Shown piece after piece: positions 1-7,987 of a DNA stretch of 10,118 nt; the first letter of the stretch is position 1, and every line of letters starts with the position of its first letter. The stretch covers positions 1 through 10,118 of the forward strand of contig JALOQO010000015.1 of assembly GCA_025453305.1 (NCBI GenBank), in the 5' to 3' direction. The translations under genes were made by a program, and so were the position numbers. The stretch comes from Patescibacteria group bacterium (lineage in GTDB: Bacteria > Patescibacteriota > Saccharimonadia > Saccharimonadales > CAIOMD01). The notes under the pieces are model-generated. The model was not told the DNA's origin. It ran no database searches and saw only the letters and a program-made list of their open reading frames with translations.

Positions 1-621
1 AAAGCTAAACAAGAAGTCTTCTATTGGTATAGTGCCCATTTTAAAACCAATAATTGCATCGGTGCCATAGGTGACAATCGGAATACTCGTTAATATCGTA
101 TTAAAGATCAAAAACAAAGCAAGTAAAATAACCTGAAAAGTCCAAAATCTTGCAGTATATGTAATCCTGGAAACTAATAGTAACACTACCGTTAGTAACG
201 AAACCAATGCTACCGTTCGGGTGTAGCCATTCTCCCAATGATTGAACAGCATCCATACCGATAATCCTCCCACTATACCTAGACCCAAAAAAGGCCAAGC
301 TAGCGCAGATGGCTTATCGTTAATAAACTTTTTAACTACTCCCCAGACATATATCATTGCAAAAGGTACAGTAATAAAAAACAACCATTCCTCCATGGGT
401 ATACCAAATAGTTTTGGACCAAGCAAATAATCACTATTAAAACCCCAGTGGCCTTGGCTAGTTGCCCAAATATCCCACAAAATAAACGGAAAACTAACCA
501 GTAAATAAGCTGCCAGCAGAGCAATTGGATGCTTATGTGGTTTTACATCTGTTTTAAAACTTAGCACCAAAACAGGTACAAAAATTAGGATGTTTATTAT
601 TAGATATAGCGCACTACGCAT
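1..621 (-). CDS. crtY: Lycopene cyclase, fused CrtYc-CrtYd type, 3'-truncated by window edge
   Basis: Membrane enzyme predicted to close the ends of lycopene into beta rings. The frame from ATG at 621 is open for 207 codons to base 1; the stop lies outside. I see several hydrophobic helices (about residues 4-22, 32-52, 76-96, 108-126, 136-151, 160-180). The first lycopene-cyclase domain shows FILWDIW, WGFNSDYLLG and PMEEWLFF (residues 46-82). A second copy of the pattern starts near 178 (TSIPIVTYGTDAI) and ends in PIEDFLFSF (199-207). The paired P-x-E-E/D motifs are the hallmark of the CarR/CrtYc/CrtYd family; actinobacterial versions are two polypeptides, while archaeal and fungal ones are fused as here. 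The start overlaps the crtB end by 8 bp and has GTGAGG seven bases upstream, so translation is probably coupled. A one-ended (gamma-carotene) product or a C-terminal extension cannot be excluded because the end is missing. Confidence 0.88.
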   Translation of the reverse strand, partial: MRSALYLIINILIFVPVLVLSFKTDVKPHKHPIALLAAYLLVSFPFILWDIWATSQGHWGFNSDYLLGPKLFGIPMEEWLFFITVPFAMIYVWGVVKKFINDKPSALAWPFLGLGIVGGLSVWMLFNHWENGYTRTVALVSLLTVVLLLVSRITYTARFWTFQVILLALFLIFNTILTSIPIVTYGTDAIIGFKMGTIPIEDFLFSF

Positions 622-1456
622 GGACAGACCTCACTAACGCCCGCCCCACCACGCGGTATTTACTTGGTTTTACCTTTCTATCAAACACCATAAAAGGATT
701 TTTTGCAATAGTAGTTGCCGTCCAATTGTACATATCAACCGCGGTTCTTAGGGCTATCCGCTGGGTTCTGGGCACATATTTAAATCCCTTTGATGCTTGT
801 TTTTGCCAATCATTATATAAAGCCAGCTGGGCATCAATAAATTCCCGGTATGCTGCGGGGTGTTTATAGGCATATTCTTTATTTAGCTCTTTTAGGCCAA
901 ATTTATTTAATTGATCTTTGGGTAAATATCGGCGCCCTAGGGCTATGTCTTCGTTGATGTCTCTAATAAAATTAATATATTGCATTGCTCTACCTTGTAG
1001 CATAGCGGCCTCATACCCCTGCTCTGGCACTCCTATGATTTTTGACATCATAAGCCCTATTACCTCTGCCGACCCATGCATATATTTAATTGTTTGGTTC
1101 AGTGTTTTGTATTCTTTAATACTTAAATCATCTGACATAGCACCCAAGAAATCACTTACCCAGGACTTTTCAAAATTATACTTATTAAATACTTCGTGCA
1201 TATTATTAACCGCCAATACAATATCTGGGTGTGTTTTAGCGCTTGGTAGCTTGCCGGTTTTTACCGCTCTTTGCCAAGCCTTTTCTAGTTGCTTAAAATG
1301 TTTTTTATCTTGCGGAACAGAATCTACAAAATCATCCGCAATCCGCACAAAACTATATAGCTTAAAGACATCTTTTCTTGTGTATTCAGGGAAAAACTTA
1401 CTGCTCCAATAATAAGTAGTACTGCCTTTTTGAAAAATCTCCCGCTCTTTACTCAC
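614..1456 (-). CDS. crtB: Phytoene synthase (squalene/phytoene synthase family)
   Basis: Joins two geranylgeranyl diphosphates head to head into phytoene, the first committed carotenoid step, at the inner membrane face. The 280-residue protein has the usual family length. Both Asp-rich magnesium/diphosphate motifs are present: DDFVD at residues 41-45 inside [12 protein letters not shown], and RDINED at 165-170 followed by LGRRYLP (173-179). The N-terminal [18 protein letters not shown] region is also typical. The start is GTG; its GTGA overlaps the crtI stop by 4 bp, and GAGAGG lies 8 bases upstream, which fixes this start. Squalene or dehydrosqualene synthase is the alternative within the family, but a GGPP synthase and a lycopene cyclase in the same operon favour the C40 phytoene reaction. 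Confidence 0.93.
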   Translation of the reverse strand: MSKEREIFQKGSTTYYWSSKFFPEYTRKDVFKLYSFVRIADDFVDSVPQDKKHFKQLEKAWQRAVKTGKLPSAKTHPDIVLAVNNMHEVFNKYNFEKSWVSDFLGAMSDDLSIKEYKTLNQTIKYMHGSAEVIGLMMSKIIGVPEQGYEAAMLQGRAMQYINFIRDINEDIALGRRYLPKDQLNKFGLKELNKEYAYKHPAAYREFIDAQLALYNDWQKQASKGFKYVPRTQRIALRTAVDMYNWTATTIAKNPFMVFDRKVKPSKYRVVGRALVRSVHA

Positions 1457-2925
1457 CGATGGTTCCTCTCGCCCACCACCTTTGCAATTATTTTACCAGA
1501 TAAAACTACCATTGGCACACCCGTTCCTGGGTTTGTATATTGCCCCACATAAAATAAATTCGATAATTTTTTGCTTTGCATTCTGGGCCTAAATACTGCG
1601 CTTTGTCTTAAAGAATGCGCCAATCCAAAAGCATTCCCCCTATAAGAATTGAAACTACTTTCAAAATAATCCTGGTCGATAATTTTTTTATAAACAATAT
1701 TGTTACTAAATTTGCAGTTTATTTTGTTTTCCATTCGTTTTATTAAACTATCTATTAAATCTTCTTTTTGCTTTTTTGTTGGATTTAATCCGTTAGCCAT
1801 AGGGGCAAGAATGATTATATTTTCATTACCCCCTGGAGCAACAATAGGGTCTGTTTTACTAGGAGTACCAACATAAAATAGGGGATTTTCAGACCACTCT
1901 GTATGTTCAAATACCTTATCAAAATGCCCATACCAATCGGCATCAAAAAACATTGTATGATGCAAAAGACCAGTTACTTTTTTATCTACCCCCAAATAGG
2001 CTAGTACCGCACTTGGCGATAGTGTTCTCTTTTGCCAATAAGATTCTGTGTAACTTCTTTTGTTAGCCGGTAATAAATCTTGCTCAATATGATGATAATC
2101 ACCGTTAGCTACAACGATATCAAAATTTATCGTTTTACCATTAACCGATATACCTGTTGCTTTGTTACTATTTGTAATTATTTTATCTACCTCGGCACTA
2201 TAAACAAATTTCGCACCCTGGTCTTTTGCCAAGTTTTCAAATTGCCTTACTACCTCTCCGAAACCTCCCATTGGGTACCAAATACCAAGCTCCATATCTA
2301 CATATCCAAGCAAACTATATATCCCAGGAATATTTTGCGGGCTACCTCCCATAAATACCGTCATAAATTCTAATATTTTTTGAGCATCTTGATTTTTTAC
2401 ATACTTGTTTACCCTGTAATGATAAGATCTTAGCCTTTCTGGCTTGCCCAACATTCTAAATGTTTTGGTATTTAAAGTGTGGCCCGTCTTAAGATAGTCT
2501 TTTTCTAGTAAATGCTCGCGAATATATCGATATTCTTTACCAGTAATATCTAAATATTTCTCTAGACCCTGCTTAACACCCGGGAACAGTTTTTCTAAAT
2601 TTTCTAAACCGTTATCTTTTACAGAACTAACATCAAATTTAGAATTTTGATTATATACCCGATAAGCAGGCTTGAGTTGTACCAATTTATAAAAATCTCT
2701 TGTTTTATATCCAAAATCGGCAAAATAATCATCAAAAACATCAGGCATCATATACCAACTAGGCCCCATATCAAAAACAAAACCTTTATGCTTTTCTATT
2801 ATTGCCCGTCCACCCGGTTGATCGTTTTTTTCGAACACCGTTACATCGTAACCGTCGCGACTTAAATAAGCGGCCGCAGACAGGCCACCAAAACCAGCAC
2901 CAATTATCGCAACTTTTTTTGACAT
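1453..2925 (-). CDS. crtI: Phytoene desaturase (CrtI family, FAD-dependent)
   Basis: Introduces double bonds into phytoene to give lycopene, using FAD. The 490-residue length fits CrtI. The N-terminus carries the dinucleotide-binding GAGFGG (residues 9-14) followed by an acidic end of the second strand (VFEKND) and PGGRA, and then a [10 protein letters not shown] stretch typical of the family. The C-terminus has the carotenoid-desaturase signature: [20 protein letters not shown] close to the end, the second part of the FAD site. It begins 23 bp after crtE, with no strong ribosome binding site visible in that gap, and ends overlapping crtB. Family members can also desaturate C30 substrates or act as isomerases/ketolases; the surrounding C40 genes make phytoene-to-lycopene the best call. 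The number of desaturation steps cannot be read from the sequence. Confidence 0.93.
   Translation of the reverse strand: MSKKVAIIGAGFGGLSAAAYLSRDGYDVTVFEKNDQPGGRAIIEKHKGFVFDMGPSWYMMPDVFDDYFADFGYKTRDFYKLVQLKPAYRVYNQNSKFDVSSVKDNGLENLEKLFPGVKQGLEKYLDITGKEYRYIREHLLEKDYLKTGHTLNTKTFRMLGKPERLRSYHYRVNKYVKNQDAQKILEFMTVFMGGSPQNIPGIYSLLGYVDMELGIWYPMGGFGEVVRQFENLAKDQGAKFVYSAEVDKIITNSNKATGISVNGKTINFDIVVANGDYHHIEQDLLPANKRSYTESYWQKRTLSPSAVLAYLGVDKKVTGLLHHTMFFDADWYGHFDKVFEHTEWSENPLFYVGTPSKTDPIVAPGGNENIIILAPMANGLNPTKKQKEDLIDSLIKRMENKINCKFSNNIVYKKIIDQDYFESSFNSYRGNAFGLAHSLRQSAVFRPRMQSKKLSNLFYVGQYTNPGTGVPMVVLSGKIIAKVVGERNHR
1465..1470 (-). promoter_or_regulatory. Ribosome binding site for crtB GTG start
   Basis: GAGAGG on the minus strand inside the last codons of crtI, 8 bases before the GTG at 1456. 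Together with the 4-bp GTGA overlap it supports GTG as the real crtB start and coupling of the two genes. Confidence 0.6.
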
Positions 2926-2948
2926 TACTATCTATTATATATAAGTAT

Positions 2949-4064
2949 TTATGATTTACGAATCAGTAAATAGTTTACTAAATCTTTAAAGAAATTTTGG
3001 CTTGATTCTGGCCATTCGCCATTAGATTCAACTATTTTAATTGCAGTTTTCGCCGCCTCGCTGGCTGCCTGCTTTGTATCTTCTAGGGCGCCACTGTTGA
3101 TAATAATTTTTTTACACCTATTAAATTCACTAATTGTAATATCTTGATTACCAAGACAGCTATGCAAAAAGTAAGCATCACTATCGCTGGCATTCTTTAA
3201 AGCTTTAACAATTAACATTGTTCGTTTACCTTCTTTAATATCGTCTAGGGGGCTTTTACCGGTTTCGGATTCTTCGCCAAATGTCCCAATGATATCATCG
3301 GTTAATTGGAAAACTCTGCCGGCATTTAGACCATATTCTGCCAATGGAACAATTTGTTGTTCAGTGGCCCCGGCCAACAATGCTCCTAGCTGTAAAGGAT
3401 TAATAAAAGTATAGTATGCAGTTTTCCAAGATAAAATATTATAAATATCTTGCTCACTTACATCTTGAATAGCCTCGCAAAATATATCTAAAGTTTGGCC
3501 ATGACCGGTTATAACAAAACATTTATTAATATTATTTAAAATAGTAACCTTAACAGAATCGTTTATAGGTAAATTAACCAAAAGATTGGTTGCATAATGT
3601 TGAGCAATTAAAAAACTACTTATCGCTGTTGCTTCTCCAAAATGTTGCGAATCTCCTTTTAGATGATTTTTTTCATGGAATTCTTTAAGCTGTATATGGG
3701 CTGTTTTTCCACCCCTTCTTGTTAAAGATCTGTCCTGAATGTCATCGGCGACCAACATATAAGTATTTAACATTTCCAGAGCACAAGCTGCTCTTATAAT
3801 TACATCCTGTTCTTTGCCTCCGAACATTTTATATGTTTCTATGGCCAAAGACCCTCTAATTCGTTTGCCGCCTCTCATTAAAACATCTATAAATGCCCTG
3901 ACTGCCTGCGTAGGATATTCACCGAATTGTTCTGCTGTTTCTGCGATTAAATTATCGGCCACATATTTTAAGTCAGCATCTAGGGCTTCTTTGCGAGCAT
4001 TTAAAATTGTACTTAGATTAATAATGCTTTGGCTTGTATGACTACTGGTTTTACTTTTAGACAT
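2949..4064 (-). CDS. crtE: Geranylgeranyl diphosphate synthase (trans-polyprenyl synthase)
   Basis: Condenses isopentenyl diphosphate onto an allylic primer to make the C20 precursor for CrtB. The 371-residue protein has all landmarks of trans-isoprenyl diphosphate synthases: GGKRIRG (65-71), the first Asp-rich motif DDIQD (107-111) followed by RRGGKTAH, GQTLDI (189-194), and the second Asp-rich region LTDDIIG (254-260) followed by GKSPLDDIKEGKRT. The first motif is the short DDxxD form with a tyrosine five residues before it (Y102). That is the arrangement of archaeal type I GGPP synthases, not the DDxxxxD form common in bacterial enzymes. Chain length is therefore inferred as C20, supported by the neighbouring crtB. 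A hydrophilic leader of about 20 residues precedes the conserved part. The gene follows the kinase-like gene after 26 bp; its ribosome binding site is weak. Confidence 0.88.
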   Translation of the reverse strand: MSKSKTSSHTSQSIINLSTILNARKEALDADLKYVADNLIAETAEQFGEYPTQAVRAFIDVLMRGGKRIRGSLAIETYKMFGGKEQDVIIRAACALEMLNTYMLVADDIQDRSLTRRGGKTAHIQLKEFHEKNHLKGDSQHFGEATAISSFLIAQHYATNLLVNLPINDSVKVTILNNINKCFVITGHGQTLDIFCEAIQDVSEQDIYNILSWKTAYYTFINPLQLGALLAGATEQQIVPLAEYGLNAGRVFQLTDDIIGTFGEESETGKSPLDDIKEGKRTMLIVKALKNASDSDAYFLHSCLGNQDITISEFNRCKKIIINSGALEDTKQAASEAAKTAIKIVESNGEWPESSQNFFKDLVNYLLIRKS

Positions 4065-4090
4065 ATTAATAATCTTATTATTAGCTTATA

Positions 4091-4651
4091 TTAGATAAAT
4101 TTTAACGCCTTTTCTGCTTGATAATAAAACTCTTCTAATGTTCCTTGGTTTTCGATAAACGAATCGGCCACTTCTTTTACTTTTGCTAGATTAAAATCAG
4201 CATCGGTTATACCACTACTAAGTTCTTTTTCTTCGCCTAACCTAAATTCCTCTAGGCTTAAGTTAACTTCACCATCTCTTGCACTATTTTTTGTACGATT
4301 ATATCTAAGCTCAATCGGAGCGTCTATATAAAGCAAGATCCCACCTAGCTCTTTTATAACCTTGGCCTCGCCTAAAGATCTAATTCCGGTTACTATAACC
4401 CCGGCATAGGTACGAATGCTGTTGTGATATCTATCTATTGCTTTATCAACCAGCACTGTAGCGCCATATTTGTGCCTTAATTCATCGGCTACTTCTAGCA
4501 AAATCGGTCGCTCAACAGATCCTCGCTCCATTTGAGCAATTTCCCTTACAATATCACCGGTACTAATATGCATTAAGCCGTATTTTTCTTGTAGGTATTC
4601 AGCCAGACAATCCTTGCCGCTCCTAAATGTTCCAGATATTCCAATAATCAT
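4091..4651 (-). CDS. P-loop nucleotide (monophosphate) kinase-like protein
   Basis: A 186-residue single-domain P-loop phosphotransferase. The Walker A loop is GTFRSGKD (residues 7-14), with Asp where Ser or Thr normally follows the lysine; this GKD variant is known from phage-type deoxynucleoside monophosphate kinases and animal-type phosphomevalonate kinase. Further landmarks are STGDIVRE (30-37), VIVTGIRSLGEA (86-97, end of a buried strand), LLYIDAP (106-112) and RYNRTKNSARD (116-126, lid-like basic stretch), followed by an EEF..GEEKEL..GI..AD pattern also seen in archaeal UPF0200-type NMP kinases and dephospho-CoA kinase relatives. The substrate is not evident. It starts 5 bp after rpoD, with AGG eight bases upstream of ATG overlapping the rpoD stop, and precedes crtE by 26 bp. 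A role in nucleotide or CoA metabolism is the default; a role in supplying isoprenoid precursors is only a possibility raised by position. Confidence 0.75.
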   Translation of the reverse strand: MIIGISGTFRSGKDCLAEYLQEKYGLMHISTGDIVREIAQMERGSVERPILLEVADELRHKYGATVLVDKAIDRYHNSIRTYAGVIVTGIRSLGEAKVIKELGGILLYIDAPIELRYNRTKNSARDGEVNLSLEEFRLGEEKELSSGITDADFNLAKVKEVADSFIENQGTLEEFYYQAEKALKFI

Positions 4652-4656
4652 AGTTC

Positions 4657-5769
4657 TTACCTAATATAGTCTAACAGTTTTTTACTTTCTTTGTGCTTTC
4701 TAAGTTTGGCAAGTGCCTTGGCCTCTATTTGTCTGATTCTTTCACGGGTAACGCTAAACTCATGACCTACCTCTTCTAGTGTATGATTTCGGCCATCGTC
4801 CAAACCAAACCGCATTCTGATTATTTTTTGCTCTCTTTCGCTTAGGCCGCTAAGTAGTTCCTGAACATGTTCTTTGAGTAGCTGATTGGTTGCAGATTCT
4901 TCTGGTGTAATGGTATCTTCGTCTTCTACAAAATCGCCCAGAACCGATTCGTCTTCGTCATCGCGAACAGATTGGTCAAGACTGTGAATATCTTGCTTGA
5001 TTTTCATTATATGCTCGACCTTTTCTACTTCCATATCCATTTCTTTGGCAATTTCTTCATTAGTTGGCTCGCGGTTAAGTTCTTGAGTTAGCCGTCGCTG
5101 GGTTCTTAATAGTTTATTAATAGTTTCTACCATATGCACAGGTATACGAATAGTTCGCGCCTGATCGGCAATTGCCCTAGTTATAGCCTGCCGAATCCAC
5201 CAAGTAGCATAGGTACTAAATTTAAAGCCTTTATCTGGGTCAAATTTTTCTACAGCTCTAAGTAAACCGGTATTACCCTCTTGAATTAAATCTAATAAAT
5301 CTAAACCCCGTCCGACATATCTTTTTGCAATACTCACAACAAGTCGCATATTTGCCTCGGCCATCTTATCTTTGGCTCTTTTATCGCCCGCCACAACCCT
5401 TTGGGCTAAATCTAGCTCTTCTTCTGACGAAAGCAATGGTATTTTACCTATTTCACGCAAATACAACCTAACCGAATCATCTGACACATCATCTAATAAT
5501 GCTGCTTGATTTGCCATTATTTCTTCGTCGTCTTCTTCCCATTCTTCTTCTATACTTACCACTAAATTATCTTCTGCGATTTCGGGGGCTTCTACCTCTA
5601 CTCCAGACTCGGCTAGTTCTCCAAATAATATATCTAGTACTTCAATATTTTCTGGAACGGCGGGTAAAAATTCATGAACATCTTTACTGCTAACCTTACC
5701 AGTATTACCTGCTATTGCCAGTAATTTTGCCTTGATTTCAGCAATATCCTGCTTAGGATCTTCTGCCAT
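4657..5769 (-). CDS. rpoD: Primary RNA polymerase sigma factor (sigma-70 / RpoD)
   Basis: Directs core RNA polymerase to housekeeping promoters. The 370-residue protein is short for the family: a poorly conserved N-terminal region 1.1-like part (about 1-60), an acidic linker rich in Glu/Asp (61-95), region 1.2 ([19 protein letters not shown], 100-118), region 2 with the polymerase- and -10-binding core ([18 protein letters not shown] at 160-177, then [15 protein letters not shown] at 182-196), region 3 (about 212-265) and region 4 with the helix-turn-helix [20 protein letters not shown] (330-349). There is no large insertion between regions 1.2 and 2. It follows dnaG after 10 bp; the dnaG tail supplies an AAAGGA about 12 bases upstream of the ATG. 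The dnaG-rpoD pairing is the classical macromolecular-synthesis arrangement, with carotenoid genes following on the same strand. Confidence 0.97.
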   Translation of the reverse strand: MAEDPKQDIAEIKAKLLAIAGNTGKVSSKDVHEFLPAVPENIEVLDILFGELAESGVEVEAPEIAEDNLVVSIEEEWEEDDEEIMANQAALLDDVSDDSVRLYLREIGKIPLLSSEEELDLAQRVVAGDKRAKDKMAEANMRLVVSIAKRYVGRGLDLLDLIQEGNTGLLRAVEKFDPDKGFKFSTYATWWIRQAITRAIADQARTIRIPVHMVETINKLLRTQRRLTQELNREPTNEEIAKEMDMEVEKVEHIMKIKQDIHSLDQSVRDDEDESVLGDFVEDEDTITPEESATNQLLKEHVQELLSGLSEREQKIIRMRFGLDDGRNHTLEEVGHEFSVTRERIRQIEAKALAKLRKHKESKKLLDYIR

Positions 5770-5779
5770 ATTTAATTAC

Positions 5780-7525
5780 TTATCCTTTCCTTAACAATTG
5801 ATTATATTCTTCTAAAAGCTTTGCCACCCGTTTATCGTCTCCAGCCTCTTCTGCGGCCCTAATTGATTCGGACAATTCAATTTTTTTAGTTTGTATATGT
5901 TTGGTTTTTAGTTTCTCTATTAAAACTTGCAGCTCTCGCAATTTTTCATTGGCATCAAAGCCGGCGTAGAGTTCTTCTGCTTTTAACAAAAGTATCTTAG
6001 CATAATCCTCAACATCTTTCAAATCTTCAGGGATATCGTTAGTTATGGTAGTATGTGGGTTTTCGTTTATATACTGAAAAATTCTTTGCCGCTCTGGCGT
6101 GCTAAACACCATATCACTAGTATCTGATGTTTCTAAAACCCTCCGGGTAATAGAATAACTCACCAATAATGCCAATAATTGGTCTTGGTATAAATCGGGG
6201 TCTGGCTTTGTAACAGAAACAGACGATAAAGACTTGTATTTATGGGTTTTATTTTTAGAAATCATTTCTATTTTGCTAGTAATAGCCTCTCTGCTAACGC
6301 CGGTTATTTTAGACAGTAGTTGAATATAGTGATCTCGTTCTACCGAATCTTGCAACCTACTAACCATTGTGGCTAATATATCACTAAACTGTTTCTTGCC
6401 GTTGGCCGTTGTTAAGTCGTAAATTTCTTTATATCTATCTATCAGCCAATCTACTGCGTATTGGGGAGTATTTATAGCCTCCTCCCACAGACTAGTATTT
6501 AAACTAATTAAATCATCTGGATCTTTGCCGGCGGGTAATGAAATTATTGTTAGCTGAACACCAACACCTTGAGCTACATCAATTGCCCTCTCGGCAGCCG
6601 CAATACCTGCCTTATCTTGATCAAAACATAATCTAATATCGTTCGTAAACCTTTGCAATGCTTTTAGTTGATAACTAGTTAGCGCCGTACCGGCAGTAGC
6701 AACTACATTGCGAAATCCAGCCTGATGACTACTTATTACATCCATGTTGCCCTCTACAATCACTACAAAACCACTGGTTCTAATTGATTCTTTAGCTAAA
6801 TGTAATCCAAATATATGGCGACTTTTATCATATAAAATAGTTTGCGGTGTATTAATATATTTAGGCTGGTTATCGTCTTTTTCTAGTAATCTAGCAGTAA
6901 AACCAATTGGCAAACCCTGGGCATCATAAAGCGGTATCATTACCCGCCCCCTAAACATATCCTTGGGCTGATTATACCTTTCACTAACCAAACCAGCCAT
7001 TTTCATGGTTTCGTTACTTATGTCTTTTTTTTGTAACACCCCAACCAGGGCATTACCGGTATTTGGGGCATAACCAATTCCAAAATCTGTGATTGTTTTT
7101 CTACCTAAATGTCTTGTTTTAGTAACATACAATAAAGCTTGCTTATGCTTAAGTAGCGATTGTTGATAATATTTAACAGCCAGTTGCAAAGCGGCTGTTG
7201 TGTTATCTTTATTTTTGCGAGCAGAATTATCACCTTTTTTATATAGCGATAAGTCAACACCCGCCTTGCGAGCTAATATATCAAGAGCACCCTTAAAATC
7301 AACGCCTTCTACCTCCATTACAAAACCAAATATGTCACCACCCTTACCACTACTAAAATCATGCCAAATCTGCTTTTCTGGGCTTACCATAAAGCTAGGA
7401 GTTCGCTCACTACTAAATGGGCTTAAAGCCTTAAAATTTCTGCCCGATCTTTTAAGCTCTAAATAATCGGCAATTACATCTTCTATACTTAGCTTTTGCT
7501 TGATATCCTCTACAGCATCCATCAC
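5780..7525 (-). CDS. dnaG: DNA primase DnaG lacking its zinc ligands
   Basis: Makes RNA primers for replication with the DnaB helicase. The 581-residue length is normal. The catalytic core is intact: FRGR (191-194), IPLYDAQGLPIGFTAR (197-212), TOPRIM motifs EGNMD (258-262, E258) and FDQDKAG (301-307, D302 and D304). The C-terminal 140 or so residues are helical, as in the helicase-binding domain. The N-terminal zinc-binding fold is recognisable (ALSPFSSERTPSF at 33-45, QIWHDFSSGKGGD at 52-64), but the three Cys and one His ligands of the usual CPFH...CFGC pattern are replaced by S35, S38, D56 and S59. Start: GTG at 7525 is 8 bases from AGGA (7534-7537), a better distance than the ATG directly after it at 7522; GTGA overlaps the stop of the GIY-YIG gene. 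Confidence 0.95.
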   Translation of the reverse strand: MMDAVEDIKQKLSIEDVIADYLELKRSGRNFKALSPFSSERTPSFMVSPEKQIWHDFSSGKGGDIFGFVMEVEGVDFKGALDILARKAGVDLSLYKKGDNSARKNKDNTTAALQLAVKYYQQSLLKHKQALLYVTKTRHLGRKTITDFGIGYAPNTGNALVGVLQKKDISNETMKMAGLVSERYNQPKDMFRGRVMIPLYDAQGLPIGFTARLLEKDDNQPKYINTPQTILYDKSRHIFGLHLAKESIRTSGFVVIVEGNMDVISSHQAGFRNVVATAGTALTSYQLKALQRFTNDIRLCFDQDKAGIAAAERAIDVAQGVGVQLTIISLPAGKDPDDLISLNTSLWEEAINTPQYAVDWLIDRYKEIYDLTTANGKKQFSDILATMVSRLQDSVERDHYIQLLSKITGVSREAITSKIEMISKNKTHKYKSLSSVSVTKPDPDLYQDQLLALLVSYSITRRVLETSDTSDMVFSTPERQRIFQYINENPHTTITNDIPEDLKDVEDYAKILLLKAEELYAGFDANEKLRELQVLIEKLKTKHIQTKKIELSESIRAAEEAGDDKRVAKLLEEYNQLLRKG

Positions 7526-7575
7526 GTAGTAGATCCTTGATACTCAAAATGCTTATAGTTATAATCTGACAAATA
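7517..7575. repeat. Direct repeat copy A: GIY-YIG 3' end plus dnaG start
   Basis: These 59 bases match 9164-9222 with only two differences (7525 C versus 9172 T; 7542 A versus 9189 G). The copy spans the last 17 codons and stop of the GIY-YIG gene, the dnaG ribosome binding site and the first codons of dnaG. Homology stops at the third codon of each downstream gene. Confidence 0.93.
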
Positions 7576-7815
7576 ATCTCGTAACATCCTATGTATTGCT
7601 TGGTGGCCTTGGGTGGTCTTTAAGTACTTCTCTCGGCGATCAGCATCGCTTTTTTTAACATATGCTTCATAGAAAATAATCTCCCAAGGCCGATATGGCT
7701 TTGTGGAAGCATTTTGACCAGCATTATGTTCTGTAATACGAACTTTTAAGTTTGTTGTCTTACCAACATATAATCTCTGGCTTAGGGTTGATTGAAGTAT
7801 ATATACATAGAACAT
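7522..7815 (-). CDS. Small GIY-YIG domain protein (UPF0213-like)
   Basis: A 97-residue single-domain protein of the GIY-YIG nuclease superfamily. The diagnostic strands are YVYILQS (3-9) and LYVGKTTNL (15-23), followed by R-x-x-EHNAGQ (26-33), T..YRPWEIIFYE (38-50) and SDADRREKYLKT (56-67), the last including the Glu that binds metal in this fold. Stand-alone proteins of this size are common in bacteria and mostly uncharacterised; some relatives act in DNA repair or homing. It is the first gene of the minus-strand string and its TGA overlaps the dnaG start, so dnaG expression may depend on it. No clear ribosome binding site precedes the ATG. Its last 17 codons and stop are duplicated near 9170-9222. 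Confidence 0.88.
   Translation of the reverse strand: MFYVYILQSTLSQRLYVGKTTNLKVRITEHNAGQNASTKPYRPWEIIFYEAYVKKSDADRREKYLKTTQGHQAIHRMLRDYLSDYNYKHFEYQGSTT
7534..7537 (-). promoter_or_regulatory. Ribosome binding site for dnaG
   Basis: AGGA (within AAGGATC) on the minus strand inside the GIY-YIG reading frame. It is 8 bases from GTG 7525 and 11 from ATG 7522, so it argues for the GTG start. The same leader recurs in front of the MmcQ-family gene (AGGA at 9181-9184), where the matching codon is ATG at the same distance. Confidence 0.5.
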
Positions 7816-7851
7816 AATGTTATCAAGGGCTCACTACATGATCCATATATA

Positions 7852-7883
7852 TTAGGGTATAGGGTTTAGGGTAAAGGGTAAAG
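7852..7883. repeat. Degenerate heptamer array, NNAGGGT family
   Basis: Four full 7-bp units beginning at 7852, 7859, 7866 and 7873, each ending AGGGT with a variable first dinucleotide, then a partial unit. It lies in the divergent spacer between the GIY-YIG gene and the gene at 8022, and resembles plant-type telomere repeats only by chance. The minus strand of this stretch would be the upstream region of the long operon; a weak -10-like TAATAT (7849-7854, minus) sits at its edge. Confidence 0.85.
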
Positions 7884-7987
7884 TGCTTAAGTTGGTATAT
7901 TGAAGGTTTTTTGTTGTTAGTTTATAGCTAGGGCTACACATAAACCAGTCATACCAAACCACGAATCCCTATTAACAAAGCACTAGC

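Noticed and set aside
101..298. Minus-strand frame of 65 codons starting at TTG 298
   Set aside because: It is out of frame with the lycopene cyclase, whose own frame is open across the same bases and encodes the conserved membrane segments; no frameshift is needed.
242..430. Plus-strand frame opposite the lycopene cyclase
   Set aside because: Antisense shadow of the cyclase with no start signal and no recognisable domain.
918..1412. 164-codon plus-strand frame opposite crtB
   Set aside because: Long but entirely antisense to a gene with clear catalytic motifs; no ribosome binding site or family resemblance.
1453..1455. TGA possibly recoded as glycine, as in Gracilibacteria or Absconditabacteria
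   Set aside because: TGA sits exactly at the expected ends of crtI and the GIY-YIG protein, and conserved glycines use GGN codons.
7852..7883. Telomere-like TTAGGG repeat
   Set aside because: The array is short, internal, degenerate, and shares its 7-bp period with neighbouring arrays of unrelated sequence; no chromosome end is implied.
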